From positions 248,001 to 312,000 of the forward strand of contig NZ_JACRVF010000003.1 of assembly GCF_014306105.1 (NCBI RefSeq): a stretch of 64,000 nucleotides of DNA, given 5' to 3'. Source of the stretch: Pontibacter cellulosilyticus (GTDB lineage Bacteria > Bacteroidota > Bacteroidia > Cytophagales > Hymenobacteraceae). Positions 1-10,116 of this stretch are shown here, piece by piece. The stretch's first letter is position 1, and the number at the start of each line of letters is the position of its first letter. The notes beneath the pieces were generated by a model, which ran no database searches, had not been told where the DNA came from, and worked only from the letters and a program-made list of their open reading frames with translations. A program made the position numbers and the translations under genes.

Positions 1-1
1 T

Positions 2-319
2 TTTGAATTTTATAGTGACTATATAAAGGAGGTATATGAAAGGCAGCCAAAATTTTTATTCCAATTAAACATTGATTTATTACAGCTTTATTTTAAATTA
101 CTGAAGCTGAACAAGCCACTCCGGTACACTACATTTTACAGTGAGCAGGCTCCGGAAAACGTGTTGGACTTAAGAAATAAGATTCATCCCAAAATCTATC
201 CTGACAATTTGCACGTAAAACCCTATACACAAGTATTTGGCAAACAATTTGTACCAGAGCTAAGTATAATTGACTTGTTGTTTACCCAAGGGCCAGCATC
301 GCTTTCATATCTGCAGTAG
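2..319 (+). CDS. WbqC-like family protein, C-terminal part (5' end outside window)
   Basis: An open frame runs from the window edge to TAG at 317-319 and encodes the last 105 residues of a protein. The tail has the shape of the WbqC-like family: a helical stretch rich in Leu and Tyr, a segment with HPK and Y-P-D, then the closing motif LSIIDLLFTQGP followed by SLSYLQ. WbqC-like proteins are common in Bacteroidota and are often linked to surface polysaccharide loci, but their reaction is not settled. The start and most of the protein lie upstream of the window, so length and operon context cannot be judged. The family call rests on this C-terminal motif only. Confidence 0.7.
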   Translation, partial: FEFYSDYIKEVYERQPKFLFQLNIDLLQLYFKLLKLNKPLRYTTFYSEQAPENVLDLRNKIHPKIYPDNLHVKPYTQVFGKQFVPELSIIDLLFTQGPASLSYLQ

Positions 320-431
320 GGGTTCGTGATTACTGAACATTAATACTGCACAGCTTGTTTAAAGGTAGCGTTCGAAGTAAGCTTCAGCCAATTAACATTT
401 TTTGACTTTTTTAAGATTATATAAAGTATAC

Positions 432-3032
432 ATGGAAGCTAAATTCTCAAACCGAGTGAAAGAGGTTATCTCGCTCAGCCGTGAGGAAGCTATCCGTCTT
501 GGTCATGACTATATTGGCACTGAACACCTGGTGCTGGGCATGATACGGGAAGGAGAAGGTACAGCCATTGCTCTGCTTAAGAAGCTTGGCGTTTCGATAG
601 ATGAGTTAAAGTACGCTTTAGAACAAGCTACCCGAAATACAGCGACGCAAAGCAGCAACATTACCGGCAGTATCCCGCTTACCAAGCAGACTGAGAAGGT
701 GCTGAAGATAACATACCTGGAGGCGAAGATCTTCAAGAGTGATATCATTGGTACAGAACACCTCTTATTATCCATCCTGCGGGATGAAGACAACATTTCT
801 TCACAAATCTTAGCGAAATTCAACGTGAACTACGAAGCAATAAGAGACTCCCTGGATTATCATAGTAATAATCCACTGGCATCGTCTGATACAGACGACA
901 CAGATGATTCGGACAAGTTTTTGGGCAGTTCTTCATCTCGCTCAAGCAGCAGTAAAAAGCCAGGCGAAAAATCGCGCACCCCGGTGCTCGATAACTTTGG
1001 CCGCGACCTAACAAAGCTGGCAGAAGATGATAAACTGGATCCAATTGTTGGCCGTGAAAAAGAAATTGAGCGTGTGGCACAGGTACTTAGCCGCCGCAAA
1101 AAGAACAACCCTATACTTATAGGTGAGCCAGGTGTTGGTAAAACAGCCATCGCCGAAGGTTTGGCCTTGCGTATTATCCAGAAAAAGGTAAGCCGTGTGT
1201 TGTTTAACAAACGTGTGGTTACTTTGGATCTTGCTTCGCTGGTTGCCGGTACTAAGTATAGAGGTCAGTTTGAAGAGCGTATGAAAGCCGTGATGAACGA
1301 ATTGGAGAAGTCTCCGGACGTGATCCTGTTCATCGACGAGTTGCATACGATTGTGGGTGCCGGTGGTGCCTCTGGCTCCTTGGATGCCTCTAACATGTTT
1401 AAGCCTGCGCTTGCCCGTGGCGAGATTCAGTGCATCGGTGCCACTACTTTGGATGAGTACCGCCAGTACATCGAGAAAGATGGTGCCCTTGCCCGTCGTT
1501 TCCAGATTGTAATGGTAGACCCTACTACGCCGGAAGAGACGATCGAGATATTGAACAATATCAAGGACAAGTACCAGGATCACCACCATGTAAACTATAC
1601 TGATAAGGCTATTGAGGCCTGCGTTAAGCTTTCAGATCGTTACATGAGTGACCGCTTCCTTCCAGACAAAGCCATCGATATTTTGGATGAGGCTGGTGCG
1701 CGTGTGCACATCAACAACATCATTGTTCCGGATGACATTCTGAAGCTTGAAGAGCAGATCGAGAACATTAAAGTGGAGAAAAACCGTGTAGTAAAGAGCC
1801 AGAAGTATGAAGAGGCTGCTCAACTGCGCGATAAAGAGAAAAAACTCATCGATCAGCTTGAAACGGCTAAGCGTGACTGGGAAGAAGAGACGAAGAAGAA
1901 GCGTTATACCGTAAAAGAGGAAAATGTGGCAGAGGTTATTGCCATGATGACAGGTATTCCGGTAAAACGTATCGCTCAGAATGAGGGCGTGAAGCTCCTG
2001 AACATGGGCGAAGAGCTGAAAGGCAAAGTGATTGGTCAGGACAAGGCGATTACGCAGCTGGTGAAAGCCATCCAGCGTACACGTGTAGGTTTGAAAGATC
2101 CGAAGAAGCCGATTGGTTCATTTGTGTTCCTTGGCCCGACTGGTGTAGGTAAAACAGAACTTGCCAAAGTATTGGCTACGTACCTGTTCGATAAGGAAGA
2201 TGCGCTGGTGCGTATAGACATGAGTGAGTACATGGAGAAATTCAGTGTATCTCGCTTGGTCGGAGCGCCTCCGGGATATGTGGGTTACGAAGAAGGTGGC
2301 CAGCTGACTGAAAAGATCCGTCGTAAGCCATACTCTGTAGTATTGCTGGATGAGATTGAGAAAGCGCACCCGGATGTATACAACCTGTTACTGCAGGTGC
2401 TAGATGATGGTATACTTACTGACGGATTAGGCCGTAAGGTTGACTTCCGTAACACGATCATCATCATGACATCCAACATCGGTGCCCGTGACTTGCAGGA
2501 CTTCGGTGCCGGTATCGGCTTCATGTCGAAGAGCAAGCAGGAGAACGTAGACGATATCATGAAGAGCACTATTGCAAGTGCGCTGAAGAAAACGTTCTCG
2601 CCTGAGTTCCTGAACCGTCTGGACGACGTGATCGTGTTTAACTCGCTTAACCGTGAGGATATGCACAAGATTATCGAGCTTTCTCTTGGCAAGCTGTTCA
2701 AGCGTGTGGAAGGACTTGGTTACAAGATCGAGCTTACTGCTAAAGCCAAAGACTTTGTTGCCGAGAAAGGCTATGATCCGAAGTATGGTGCTCGTCCGCT
2801 GAACCGTGCTATCCAGAAGTACATCGAAGATCCAATTGCTGAGGAGATCCTGAAAGCAGAGGTGAATCAGGGTGATTTGATAAAAGTAGACTACGAAGAA
2901 GGCAAAGAGCAACTTAGCTTCACATCAGCCAAGTCGAATGGCAAGAAAGGCAAAGCCTCTTCAGCCTCCGATGAGGAAGAAACAGAGCCTACTAAATCAT
3001 CAGGAACAGATAAGACCAAAGACAAAGAGTAA
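432..3032 (+). CDS. clpC: ATP-dependent Clp protease ATP-binding subunit ClpC
   Basis: AAA+ unfoldase that feeds substrates to ClpP in the cytoplasm. The 866-residue protein has two N-terminal Clp_N repeats (about residues 1-150), a low-complexity Asp/Ser linker (about 150-185), a first AAA+ module with Walker A GEPGVGKT near residue 231, a UVR-like coiled segment near 450-475, and a second AAA+ module with Walker A GPTGVGKT near 568. The UVR region and overall plan fit ClpC rather than ClpB or ClpA. The C-terminal 30 residues are a Lys/Ser/Glu-rich extension. I chose ATG at 432 because [12 protein letters not shown] matches the usual ClpC N-terminus; an upstream TTG at 402 adds ten unlikely residues. 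AAGTATA sits just before the start. A strong terminator follows. Confidence 0.96.
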   Translation: MEAKFSNRVKEVISLSREEAIRLGHDYIGTEHLVLGMIREGEGTAIALLKKLGVSIDELKYALEQATRNTATQSSNITGSIPLTKQTEKVLKITYLEAKIFKSDIIGTEHLLLSILRDEDNISSQILAKFNVNYEAIRDSLDYHSNNPLASSDTDDTDDSDKFLGSSSSRSSSSKKPGEKSRTPVLDNFGRDLTKLAEDDKLDPIVGREKEIERVAQVLSRRKKNNPILIGEPGVGKTAIAEGLALRIIQKKVSRVLFNKRVVTLDLASLVAGTKYRGQFEERMKAVMNELEKSPDVILFIDELHTIVGAGGASGSLDASNMFKPALARGEIQCIGATTLDEYRQYIEKDGALARRFQIVMVDPTTPEETIEILNNIKDKYQDHHHVNYTDKAIEACVKLSDRYMSDRFLPDKAIDILDEAGARVHINNIIVPDDILKLEEQIENIKVEKNRVVKSQKYEEAAQLRDKEKKLIDQLETAKRDWEEETKKKRYTVKEENVAEVIAMMTGIPVKRIAQNEGVKLLNMGEELKGKVIGQDKAITQLVKAIQRTRVGLKDPKKPIGSFVFLGPTGVGKTELAKVLATYLFDKEDALVRIDMSEYMEKFSVSRLVGAPPGYVGYEEGGQLTEKIRRKPYSVVLLDEIEKAHPDVYNLLLQVLDDGILTDGLGRKVDFRNTIIIMTSNIGARDLQDFGAGIGFMSKSKQENVDDIMKSTIASALKKTFSPEFLNRLDDVIVFNSLNREDMHKIIELSLGKLFKRVEGLGYKIELTAKAKDFVAEKGYDPKYGARPLNRAIQKYIEDPIAEEILKAEVNQGDLIKVDYEEGKEQLSFTSAKSNGKKGKASSASDEEETEPTKSSGTDKTKDKE

Positions 3033-3051
3033 CTCAAATAAAGCATAGTAT

Positions 3052-3084
3052 AAAGGCTGCCTGTCTCAGGCAGCCTTTATTTTT
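3052..3084 (+). terminator. Rho-independent terminator of clpC
   Basis: Perfect 12-bp stem (AAAGGCTGCCTG at 3052-3063, its complement at 3067-3078) with a 3-base loop, followed by a T-rich run. It lies 20 bases after the clpC stop. Confidence 0.93.
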
Positions 3085-3247
3085 TAAAAGCCTCAGCACT
3101 AACTATTCTACATTTGCCGTGTTATTTTCTTATCTGCTCTAAACTATATATTCAAAAATTGCTGTAATAGTACCGGATTTAGGAGCAGAGTTTTTAAATT
3201 TGAGAATTAATCTATTTGAATCCTTAACATAGTTATACTACATATAC

Positions 3248-4807
3248 ATGGCCGGAGAAATCAGAGAAGCCCAAATAGCAACACTTGAGCGTAAAAACGC
3301 AGAAGCCCTTTTGGGTGGCGGAGAAGACCGAATAGCAGCACAGCATAAAAAAGGAAAATTAACAGCCCGTGAGAGAATTCACCTGTTAATGGATGAAGGC
3401 TCTTTTGAAGAGATTGGCAAGTTTGTGATGCACCGCTCCAAAGACTTCGGCCTGGACAAGCAGTACTTCCTGGGCGATGGTGTGGTAACCGGTTATGGCA
3501 CAATTAACGGCCGATTGGTTTATGTTTTCTCACAGGACTTTACTGTACTGGGAGGCTCACTTTCTGAGACACACGCCGAGAAGATCGTAAAGATAATGGA
3601 GCTTGCCATGAAGAATGGTGCCCCGGTTATTGGCCTGAATGACTCAGGTGGTGCCCGTATCCAGGAAGGTGTGGTATCGTTGGGTGGCTATGCCGATATT
3701 TTCTACCGCAACACGCTGGCTTCTGGCGTAATTCCACAGATCTCAGCTATTATGGGACCATGCGCAGGTGGCGCTGTATATTCACCTGCCATCACCGACT
3801 TTATCATGATGGTGGAGAACACATCTTACATGTTCGTAACCGGCCCTAACGTAGTAAAGACAGTAACGCACGAGGAAGTTACTTCTGAAGAGCTTGGCGG
3901 TGCCAGCACCCACAGCACAAAAAGCGGTGTTACCCACTTCTCCTGCGCCAATGAAGTAGAATGTATCAACTACATCAAAAAACTGTTAAGCTATATTCCT
4001 CAAAACTGCGAAGAGCTTCCGCCATCATTGCCTTATGAGCCAAAAGCCGACGAAACACGCAATGTGCTGGACACGATCATTCCTGAAAACCCGAACCAGC
4101 CTTACGATATCCGTGAAGTAATTGAGGGCATTATAGATGAGGACACTTTCTTTGAAGTACACAAGAACTTCGGCGATAACATAGTAGTTGGTTTTGCCCG
4201 TTTGGGTGGCAGAAGTATAGGCATTGTGGGCAACCAGCCTGCTGTACTTGCCGGTGTACTCGACATCAATGCAAGCACTAAAGCTGCCCGTTTCGTACGT
4301 TTCTGCGATAGCTTTAACGTGCCTTTGCTTGTATTAGAGGATGTACCGGGCTTCCTGCCGGGTACAGACCAAGAGTGGCGTGGCATTATCACCAACGGTG
4401 CCAAGCTGCTTTATGCTTTCTGCGAGGCTACTGTACCGCGCATCACCGTAATTACACGTAAAGCCTATGGCGGTGCTTACGACGTAATGAACTCCAAGCA
4501 CATTGGTGCCGACATGAACTTTGCCTGGCCAACCGCTGAAATTGCAGTAATGGGTGCACAGGGCGCTGCTGAAATTATCTTCAAGCGTGAAATCGCTGAA
4601 TCAGAAAATCCTGCGGAGAAGCTGGCTGAAAAAGTACAGGAGTATAAAGATAAATTTGCCACTCCTTACCGTGCCGCGCACCGTGGATTCATTGATGAAG
4701 TTATACTTCCGTCTGAGACACGTTCCAAGCTGATTAAGGCATTTAAGATGCTGGAAAATAAGGCTGTGTCTTTACCTCGCAAAAAACACGGAAACATTCC
4801 GCTATAA
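3248..4807 (+). CDS. pccB: Acyl-CoA carboxylase carboxyltransferase subunit (propionyl-CoA carboxylase beta type)
   Basis: Carboxyltransferase subunit that moves the carboxyl group from carboxybiotin to an acyl-CoA, most likely propionyl-CoA, giving methylmalonyl-CoA. The 519-residue length is normal for the family. Both crotonase-like halves are present: the N-terminal half has GGARIQEGV near residue 138 and [12 protein letters not shown] near 170; the C-terminal half has [12 protein letters not shown] near 325 and [10 protein letters not shown] near 404. The long form without a zinc finger separates it from bacterial AccD. No biotin carboxylase or biotin carrier gene is adjacent, so the partner is encoded elsewhere. 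Substrate preference (propionyl versus other acyl-CoA) cannot be read from sequence alone. Confidence 0.9.
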   Translation: MAGEIREAQIATLERKNAEALLGGGEDRIAAQHKKGKLTARERIHLLMDEGSFEEIGKFVMHRSKDFGLDKQYFLGDGVVTGYGTINGRLVYVFSQDFTVLGGSLSETHAEKIVKIMELAMKNGAPVIGLNDSGGARIQEGVVSLGGYADIFYRNTLASGVIPQISAIMGPCAGGAVYSPAITDFIMMVENTSYMFVTGPNVVKTVTHEEVTSEELGGASTHSTKSGVTHFSCANEVECINYIKKLLSYIPQNCEELPPSLPYEPKADETRNVLDTIIPENPNQPYDIREVIEGIIDEDTFFEVHKNFGDNIVVGFARLGGRSIGIVGNQPAVLAGVLDINASTKAARFVRFCDSFNVPLLVLEDVPGFLPGTDQEWRGIITNGAKLLYAFCEATVPRITVITRKAYGGAYDVMNSKHIGADMNFAWPTAEIAVMGAQGAAEIIFKREIAESENPAEKLAEKVQEYKDKFATPYRAAHRGFIDEVILPSETRSKLIKAFKMLENKAVSLPRKKHGNIPL

Positions 4808-4903
4808 ACACACATATACTATACCTATGGCCTGTGCTCCGGTTAATTTGCCAGAGCACAGGCTCATTTGATTAAACACTAACCAAACAACCTCACCTTG
4901 AAC

Positions 4904-5974
4904 ATGAGACAAGAATCTTTCGATTTCTTACAGAAGTACCTAAACAACTCCTCTCCTACCGGATTTGAATCGGAAGGCCAGAAGCTGTGGCTGGAGTATA
5001 TAAAACCATACATCGACGAGCATTTTGTTGACACTTATGGCACTGTAGTGGGCGTTATCAACCCGCAGGCAGAGTATAAAGTAGTAATAGAGGCACATGC
5101 TGATGAGATCAGCTGGTTTGTGAACTACATTACACCAGAAGGTTATATTTATCTGAAGCGAAACGGCGGCTCTGATGCTTTGATCGCACCGTCAAAACGT
5201 GTAAATATTTATACTGCCAAAGGTATTGTAAAAGCAGTTTTCGGCTGGCCAGCCATTCACGTACGTAAGGTAGAAAACGACAAAGCCCCTACCATTGAAA
5301 CTGTGTTCCTTGACTGTGGTGCCAGCAACCGCGAAGAAGTGGAGGCCATGGGTATACATATTGGCTGCGTAGCTACTTTTGAGGACGAGTTTACTGTGAT
5401 GAACGACCGCTACTACGTTGGTCGTGCTCTTGATAACCGTGTGGGCGGCTTTATGATAGCTGAGGTAGCGCGTATGATCAGAGAAAACAAAAATGAGCTG
5501 CCTTTTGGCCTGTACATCGTGAATGCGGTGCAGGAGGAGATCGGTTTACGTGGTGCAGAGATGATCGCGCATCGTATTAACCCTGATGTGGCCATCATCA
5601 CCGATGTAACCCACGATACGCAATCCCCGATGTACGACAAGAAAACCAGCGGAGACATTCATTGCGGCAAAGGTCCGGTAATAGCCTATGGCCCTGCTGT
5701 GCAGAACAATGTGCGCGACCTGGTTATCCGTACAGCCCAAGAAAAAGAGATACCGTTCCAGCGTTCTGCTGTGTCGCGTGCCACAGGTACCGATACTGAT
5801 GCGTTTGCTTACTCCAATGCTGGTGTGGCCTCTGCACTTATCTCGTTGCCATTAAAGTACATGCACACTACCGTAGAAACCGTGCACAAAGACGACGTTG
5901 ACAATGTGATCAAGTTAATTTACGAAACTGTACTTAAGATTCAGGATAAGCAGGACTTCCGCTACCTGAGCTAA
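4904..5974 (+). CDS. M42 family metallopeptidase (glutamyl aminopeptidase/endoglucanase-like)
   Basis: Cytosolic dinuclear metal aminopeptidase of clan MH. The expected metal and catalytic residues are visible: HADE near residues 64-67, the bridging Asp in ALDNRVGG near 176, the catalytic EE in QEEIGLRGA near 210, Asp in DVTHD near 232 and His in KYMHTTVE near 320. Length of 356 is typical. There is no signal peptide. ATG at 4904 is preferred to a TTG two codons upstream. The gene faces an amidohydrolase gene, with which it shares a two-way terminator. Members of this family were once called endoglucanase M; cellulase activity should not be assumed. Confidence 0.92.
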   Translation: MRQESFDFLQKYLNNSSPTGFESEGQKLWLEYIKPYIDEHFVDTYGTVVGVINPQAEYKVVIEAHADEISWFVNYITPEGYIYLKRNGGSDALIAPSKRVNIYTAKGIVKAVFGWPAIHVRKVENDKAPTIETVFLDCGASNREEVEAMGIHIGCVATFEDEFTVMNDRYYVGRALDNRVGGFMIAEVARMIRENKNELPFGLYIVNAVQEEIGLRGAEMIAHRINPDVAIITDVTHDTQSPMYDKKTSGDIHCGKGPVIAYGPAVQNNVRDLVIRTAQEKEIPFQRSAVSRATGTDTDAFAYSNAGVASALISLPLKYMHTTVETVHKDDVDNVIKLIYETVLKIQDKQDFRYLS

Positions 5975-5992
5975 GATTTATACTTATACTTT

Positions 5993-6028
5993 AAAAGCCT
6001 CACAGCCTATTTGGCTTGTGAGGCTTTT
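5993..6028. terminator. Bidirectional terminator between convergent genes
   Basis: Inverted repeat AAAAGCCTCACAGCC / GGCTTGTGAGGCTTTT with one bulged T and a 5-base loop. A-tracts and T-tracts on both sides let it serve both the M42 gene and the amidohydrolase gene. Confidence 0.88.
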
Positions 6029-6046
6029 GCTTTTAATACAGAGAAT

Positions 6047-7435
6047 CTAGTCTCTATATACTACCCCGTCTTTTATAACAGTTTTAGCCTTCAGCAGATT
6101 TTCAGATTTATCTAAAGGATTTGCCGAAAACAAAACTAAGTTAGCTCTTTTACCGACTTCTACTGTACCAATTGTATCTGCCCTACCTATAGCTTTAGCT
6201 CCATTTAGTGTAGCAATTTTAAACACATCTACCATAGGAATACCTATATCGTTTAACTCAAGCATTTCAGACAAGGCAGCCTTACCAGGGTCGTCCCAGT
6301 CGGTGCCAAGGTTTAGCTGTACACCTGCCTCGTGCATAAGCTTGATGTATTGTCCCATGATTGCATAGCCTTGCCTGCAGCGATTTCTCTCCTCCGCTGT
6401 CAGATACTCTGTGTAGTCATAGGCTGGGAGTTTGGCCGGTGTGGTAAAGTATGTCAGGCCGAAACGCTGAGCAAATAAATGGATAGTAGGCGTTACAGAA
6501 ACCTGGTTTTCTTTTAGCAACTGTATCAGCTCCATCATTCGTGGTTGATCGGGCCCTAGCTGATTAAACAGCTCCATCCTGGAAATAAAGAAACTTCCAT
6601 CTACAACATTATTTTTAATAGCCTTTGGGTAATGATCTACAAAAGCCCATGAGTTTATATATTCATACTTTGATGAATCGATGGCAGCTACTCCTATAGT
6701 ATAAGCGTGCTCAATATTCTTCAGTCCCAGTGCTATCGCTTTATCGAGTGGCAGCACCTTATAATCTACATGACCGAAAGGCTGTATTCCCAACTCTTTT
6801 GCTCTGCTTATAGCAGCTGCAAATTCAGGCTCGCGCAGGCGCCAGTATAATTTTGTATTTGTAAAGCCAAGTTTGTGGTATTGGTCGATCTTAGCGTTTG
6901 CCTCCTCCGGGTTGTTTACAACTACATGGCCAGCATAAACAGGTCTGGGGTCTTGTGGAGTTGAAACAAGCGCTGCACCAACTGCCAGAAAATCGGGATG
7001 AGCAGGCGATTGCTCCTGCCATTTCTGTAGCATTGGAATGTATTGCTCACTGTCGCCACCTGAGCGAACAGTTGTTACGCCATATGGCAAGTATGATTCT
7101 GAGAACTTATGCCTGTATAGAGCTATAGAATCCGCATCGGCGCTAAGTTTTTTGCCCAGTATTTCTGAAGTATGAAAGTGCACATCCACCAATCCGGGTG
7201 TAAGAAGTTGCCCATCTGCCTTTATAATTTTTGTGGCATCTTTAGTTGTAACCCTTTTGCTGGCAGGTGAAAAAGCTGCAATTTTTCCGTCTTTCACAAA
7301 CACGTGTTGCAGCCTTGTCTCGCCTGAGCGCACATCCAACACATTGGCATCTGTTATTACTAAGTCGTATACATTATTTGTGCACGACATTAATCCACTA
7401 AGAGCCAAAGTAATAAAGAGTATCCTCCTGATCAT
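6047..7435 (-). CDS. Amidohydrolase family lipoprotein
   Basis: Metal-dependent amidohydrolase of the imidazolonepropionase/dihydroorotase-like superfamily, predicted to be an exported lipoprotein. From ATG at 7435 the N-terminus is a short basic segment, a hydrophobic stretch and the lipobox LMSC with Cys at residue 18. The HxH metal motif is VDVHFHTS (His 86 and 88); later metal ligands fit GHVDY, IEHAY and the Asp in GTDWDDPG. The C-terminus returns to the small beta-domain (ANLVLFSANPL). Length 462. The longer frame beginning at 7486 adds 17 residues without a signal-peptide logic, so I reject that start. Substrate unknown; related enzymes act on peptides, prolidase-type dipeptides or cyclic amides. 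Confidence 0.85.
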   Translation of the reverse strand: MIRRILFITLALSGLMSCTNNVYDLVITDANVLDVRSGETRLQHVFVKDGKIAAFSPASKRVTTKDATKIIKADGQLLTPGLVDVHFHTSEILGKKLSADADSIALYRHKFSESYLPYGVTTVRSGGDSEQYIPMLQKWQEQSPAHPDFLAVGAALVSTPQDPRPVYAGHVVVNNPEEANAKIDQYHKLGFTNTKLYWRLREPEFAAAISRAKELGIQPFGHVDYKVLPLDKAIALGLKNIEHAYTIGVAAIDSSKYEYINSWAFVDHYPKAIKNNVVDGSFFISRMELFNQLGPDQPRMMELIQLLKENQVSVTPTIHLFAQRFGLTYFTTPAKLPAYDYTEYLTAEERNRCRQGYAIMGQYIKLMHEAGVQLNLGTDWDDPGKAALSEMLELNDIGIPMVDVFKIATLNGAKAIGRADTIGTVEVGKRANLVLFSANPLDKSENLLKAKTVIKDGVVYRD

Positions 7436-7539
7436 TTTAGAATTTGTTTGTTTTACATTTAAAGCAAACGTAAACATTATTTCCAAATTATGCGGCCATC
7501 ATCCGCCCAAACTGATTTCCTGCCATACTCTAAAAGCTT

Positions 7540-7547
7540 TACCTTTG
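7540..7547 (+). promoter_or_regulatory. Possible Bacteroidota -7 element (TACCTTTG)
   Basis: Exact match to TAnnTTTG only 4 bases before the ATG at 7552. No good TTTG lies 19-20 bases upstream. If used, the transcript would be leaderless. Confidence 0.3.
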
Positions 7548-7551
7548 AAGT

Positions 7552-8355
7552 ATGAACCTTCCTATCATCTCCAAAGATCAAATGGGCCACAGCTTAGTGC
7601 TGGAGCAACTGCCACAGCGCATCTTATCGTTGGTTCCTTCTCAAACCGAGCTACTCTTTGATCTTGGCTTGGGAGATAGAATAGTAGGCGTAACTAAATT
7701 CTGCATTCACCCTAAAGAGCAGGTAAAGCAGAAACCAAAGATTGGAGGCACTAAGAATTTTAAGTTTGATGTAATTGACCAACTGCAACCTGACCTGATA
7801 ATTGGCAACAAAGAAGAAAACTACCAGGAGGGAATAGAGCAGCTACAGCAAAAGTATAACGTATGGATGAGTGATATTTATACTTTGGATGATGCGCTGG
7901 AGATGCTGAGGCAGGTAGGGCAGCTAACAGGTACCGAAGCAAAAGCCGCTGAGCTAGAACAAAGTATAAAAGCCGGTTTTGAGCAGCTAAAGCCACTGCA
8001 GCCAAGTATAAAAACAGCTTACTTTATCTGGCGGAAGCCTTATATGGCCGTAGGAACCAACAACATTATAGACCATATGCTGCAGCGCTGCGGACTAGAC
8101 AATGTGTTTGGACATCTCTCACGCTACCCCGAAATAACAGCCGAGCAACTGCAACAGGCAAACCCACAGCTTATACTTTTATCATCAGAGCCCTATCCTT
8201 TTAAAGAAAAGCACATACAGGAGTTTCAGGAAATTTGCCCGCAGGCAAGTATAAAAGTAGTGGACGGCGAGATGTTTAGTTGGTACGGCAGCAGGCTGTT
8301 GCAGGCTCCGGCTTATCTGCAGCAGGTTATTGATGAGGTTCGGCAGGAAGCTTAA
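7552..8355 (+). CDS. Helical-backbone metal receptor (BtuF/FepB-like), no signal peptide
   Basis: A periplasmic-binding-protein fold of the helical backbone metal receptor type (the BtuF class): LSLVPSQTELLFDLGL near residue 25, GGTKNF near 65, LQPDLIIGNKEENY near 75, and a C-terminal lobe ending SRLLQAPAYL. Such proteins bind corrinoids, haem or ferric chelates. This one is 267 residues and has no signal peptide or lipobox, and no permease or ATPase gene is next to it, so a classic uptake role is doubtful; short stand-alone forms are common in Bacteroidota. ATG at 7552 fits the family N-terminus. The coding sequence carries six copies of AAGTATA/TATACTT. It converges on the next gene with a single base between the two stops. 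Confidence 0.83.
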   Translation: MNLPIISKDQMGHSLVLEQLPQRILSLVPSQTELLFDLGLGDRIVGVTKFCIHPKEQVKQKPKIGGTKNFKFDVIDQLQPDLIIGNKEENYQEGIEQLQQKYNVWMSDIYTLDDALEMLRQVGQLTGTEAKAAELEQSIKAGFEQLKPLQPSIKTAYFIWRKPYMAVGTNNIIDHMLQRCGLDNVFGHLSRYPEITAEQLQQANPQLILLSSEPYPFKEKHIQEFQEICPQASIKVVDGEMFSWYGSRLLQAPAYLQQVIDEVRQEA

Positions 8356-8356
8356 A

Positions 8357-8881
8357 TTACAACCTGTCCAACAGCTTCAGCGCCTTCTTCGATACATCCT
8401 CATAGTAGGCAGCATCGCGTTGTAGTTGCTCAATTGTTTTGCCTTTAACTTCTCGTTTGTTTGTTGGATCTGCTAAAGAGGTGAGTGTTATAATTTGCCT
8501 TATGCGCTTTTTCTGAGAAGAGTCTATACTTTCTATTGTCATCTCCTGCAGCCGCTCCACAACTAAGTGCCGGAAGTCTTTTTTCTCCAGCGCCTCTTCG
8601 TCCAGCAAACGCATAATGGCAGCCACGGCCTCATCTTCATGAGGCGATATTATAGCAACCGTGATCAACTCATCCGTGGTAGGAAGCGGTAGCCTGATCA
8701 GCAGTTCGTAGCCTCCTGTACTTTGCTCACCCGCAGTAGTATAGTATTTCATCCAGAACCTGCCGGAACCGGAATCTCTGTAAACAGCTGCCAACCCACC
8801 AGCGGCTTCTTCCATCAGCTGCATGTTGCTCAGGAGCTCATTTATAAGACTGGCGTCACCGTACAGCTTCCGTTCTTCCAT
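8357..8881 (-). CDS. Hypothetical protein, last gene of the aro operon
   Basis: I do not recognise this 174-residue protein. It is acidic, without signal peptide or membrane segment. The first two thirds look like a mixed alpha/beta domain (strands around FWMKYYTTAG and YELLIRLPLP, then an acidic helix), and the last third is helical and charged. It starts 5 bases after the aroA stop, so it is very probably co-transcribed with aroF, aroB and aroA, and it ends one base from the convergent metal-receptor gene. The close coupling suggests a conserved housekeeping role, but nothing in the sequence names it. Confidence 0.7.
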   Translation of the reverse strand: MEERKLYGDASLINELLSNMQLMEEAAGGLAAVYRDSGSGRFWMKYYTTAGEQSTGGYELLIRLPLPTTDELITVAIISPHEDEAVAAIMRLLDEEALEKKDFRHLVVERLQEMTIESIDSSQKKRIRQIITLTSLADPTNKREVKGKTIEQLQRDAAYYEDVSKKALKLLDRL

Positions 8882-8886
8882 GGGCT

Positions 8887-10116
8887 TTAATCGTTATACT
8901 TTATCTCAAATGCTGCCTTTTGCAGGTCCTCCCAAAACCCTGGATACGACTTACGCACAACTGTGGGTTCCTGTATTTGAGTCGGAGCCAGTAGTGCCAG
9001 CGGAGCAAAAGCCATAGCCATACGGTGGTCCTGGTAGGTACGGAAATTAAACTTCTCTTTAGAGATAATGCCAGGCTCCATTCTGAACACGCCCGGCGTT
9101 ATTTCTTCCAGCTTACTGCCCATACTTAACAGCTCTATCTGCAGTGCCTGTATGCGATCAGTTTCTTTTATCCGCAGGCTTTCCAGACCGGTTATCTCCA
9201 GCTTAACACCTAGTGCTGCCCCTAAGGCTACTACAGTCTGGGCCAGGTCCGGGCAATCGGAAAAGTCATACGACAGAAACTTCTCGCAATGCTTCTTGGT
9301 AAGCTGAATGCCTTTATCCGTAAAAGAAGTATAGACACCGAGATGCGCCATAATATCGGCTACAGCGCTATCTCCCTGAAAAGAATCTTTTCTTAACCCA
9401 AGCAAGGTAACATCAGCCTCTTTTGCCAGCGCCACTATACTATACCAATAGCTTGCCGCCGACCAGTCTGACTCTACCTCAAAGCTGGCTGATTTGTACT
9501 TTTGGTGCGGAACAGTGATGATATTTCCTTCGAAAGCAGCCTCTACGCCAAAGTGCTTCATCAGCGAGAGGGTCATGTTGATATAGGGCCTGGAGCCGAT
9601 CTTACCATCTAACTCCAGCACTAAGCCTTCCGGCAGAAGCGGCGCTACCATCAGCAAAGCCGAAATATACTGGCTGCTGATATCGCTGCGTACTTTTAAA
9701 TGCTTTTTCCCGCTGCCTTTAAATGCTTCTATTTTCAAAGGAGGATAGCCCTCCTCGCCAAGATAAGTTATACTTGCCCCTAACTCACGCAGGGCATCTA
9801 CCAGCACTTTTATAGGCCGCTGGCACATGCGTTCTGTTCCTACTAACGTTTTCGACTGACCTGTGATAGCATAGTAAGCAGTTAAAAATCTCATAACCGT
9901 ACCAGCATCCTCAGCATCTATAGTTTCAGAATCGCTGTTCAGCAAACGCTGCAGCAGTTGCGTATCGTTGGCTTCGGATAAATTGTGTAGCTCAGCGGCC
10001 GAACCAGAAAGCACTGATATAATCAGAGCTCTGTTCGCCTCACTTTTAGAGGCAGGTAATTTTATACTTGTATGGATAACACCTGTAGGGTGACTCAGGG
10101 TAAGACTTTTACTCAT
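8887..10116 (-). CDS. aroA: 3-phosphoshikimate 1-carboxyvinyltransferase (EPSP synthase)
   Basis: Transfers the enolpyruvyl group of PEP to shikimate-3-phosphate, step six of the shikimate pathway. 409 residues. Visible family features: the substrate-binding LPASKSEANRALI near residue 20, DAEDAGTVMRFLTAY near 60-75 (the variant of the usual NAGTAMR segment), SQYISALLM near 148, ESDWSAASYWY near 197, KETDR near 315 and the C-terminal DHRMAMAFA near 362. Starts inside the aroB stop with the ATGA overlap, so translation is likely coupled. It is somewhat shorter than the E. coli enzyme (427), as in many Bacteroidota. Confidence 0.95.
   Translation of the reverse strand: MSKSLTLSHPTGVIHTSIKLPASKSEANRALIISVLSGSAAELHNLSEANDTQLLQRLLNSDSETIDAEDAGTVMRFLTAYYAITGQSKTLVGTERMCQRPIKVLVDALRELGASITYLGEEGYPPLKIEAFKGSGKKHLKVRSDISSQYISALLMVAPLLPEGLVLELDGKIGSRPYINMTLSLMKHFGVEAAFEGNIITVPHQKYKSASFEVESDWSAASYWYSIVALAKEADVTLLGLRKDSFQGDSAVADIMAHLGVYTSFTDKGIQLTKKHCEKFLSYDFSDCPDLAQTVVALGAALGVKLEITGLESLRIKETDRIQALQIELLSMGSKLEEITPGVFRMEPGIISKEKFNFRTYQDHRMAMAFAPLALLAPTQIQEPTVVRKSYPGFWEDLQKAAFEIKYND

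Noticed and set aside
1008-1589. 193-codon open frame on the minus strand inside clpC
   Set aside because: Lies fully antisense to a conserved, intact gene, has no recognisable domain and no start context; a shadow frame.
3215-3247. Promoter for pccB from TTTG at 3215
   Set aside because: No TAnnTTTG at 19-20 bases downstream before the start codon.
7436-7486. Longer N-terminus for the amidohydrolase
   Set aside because: It would bury the signal peptide and lipobox behind 17 polar residues.
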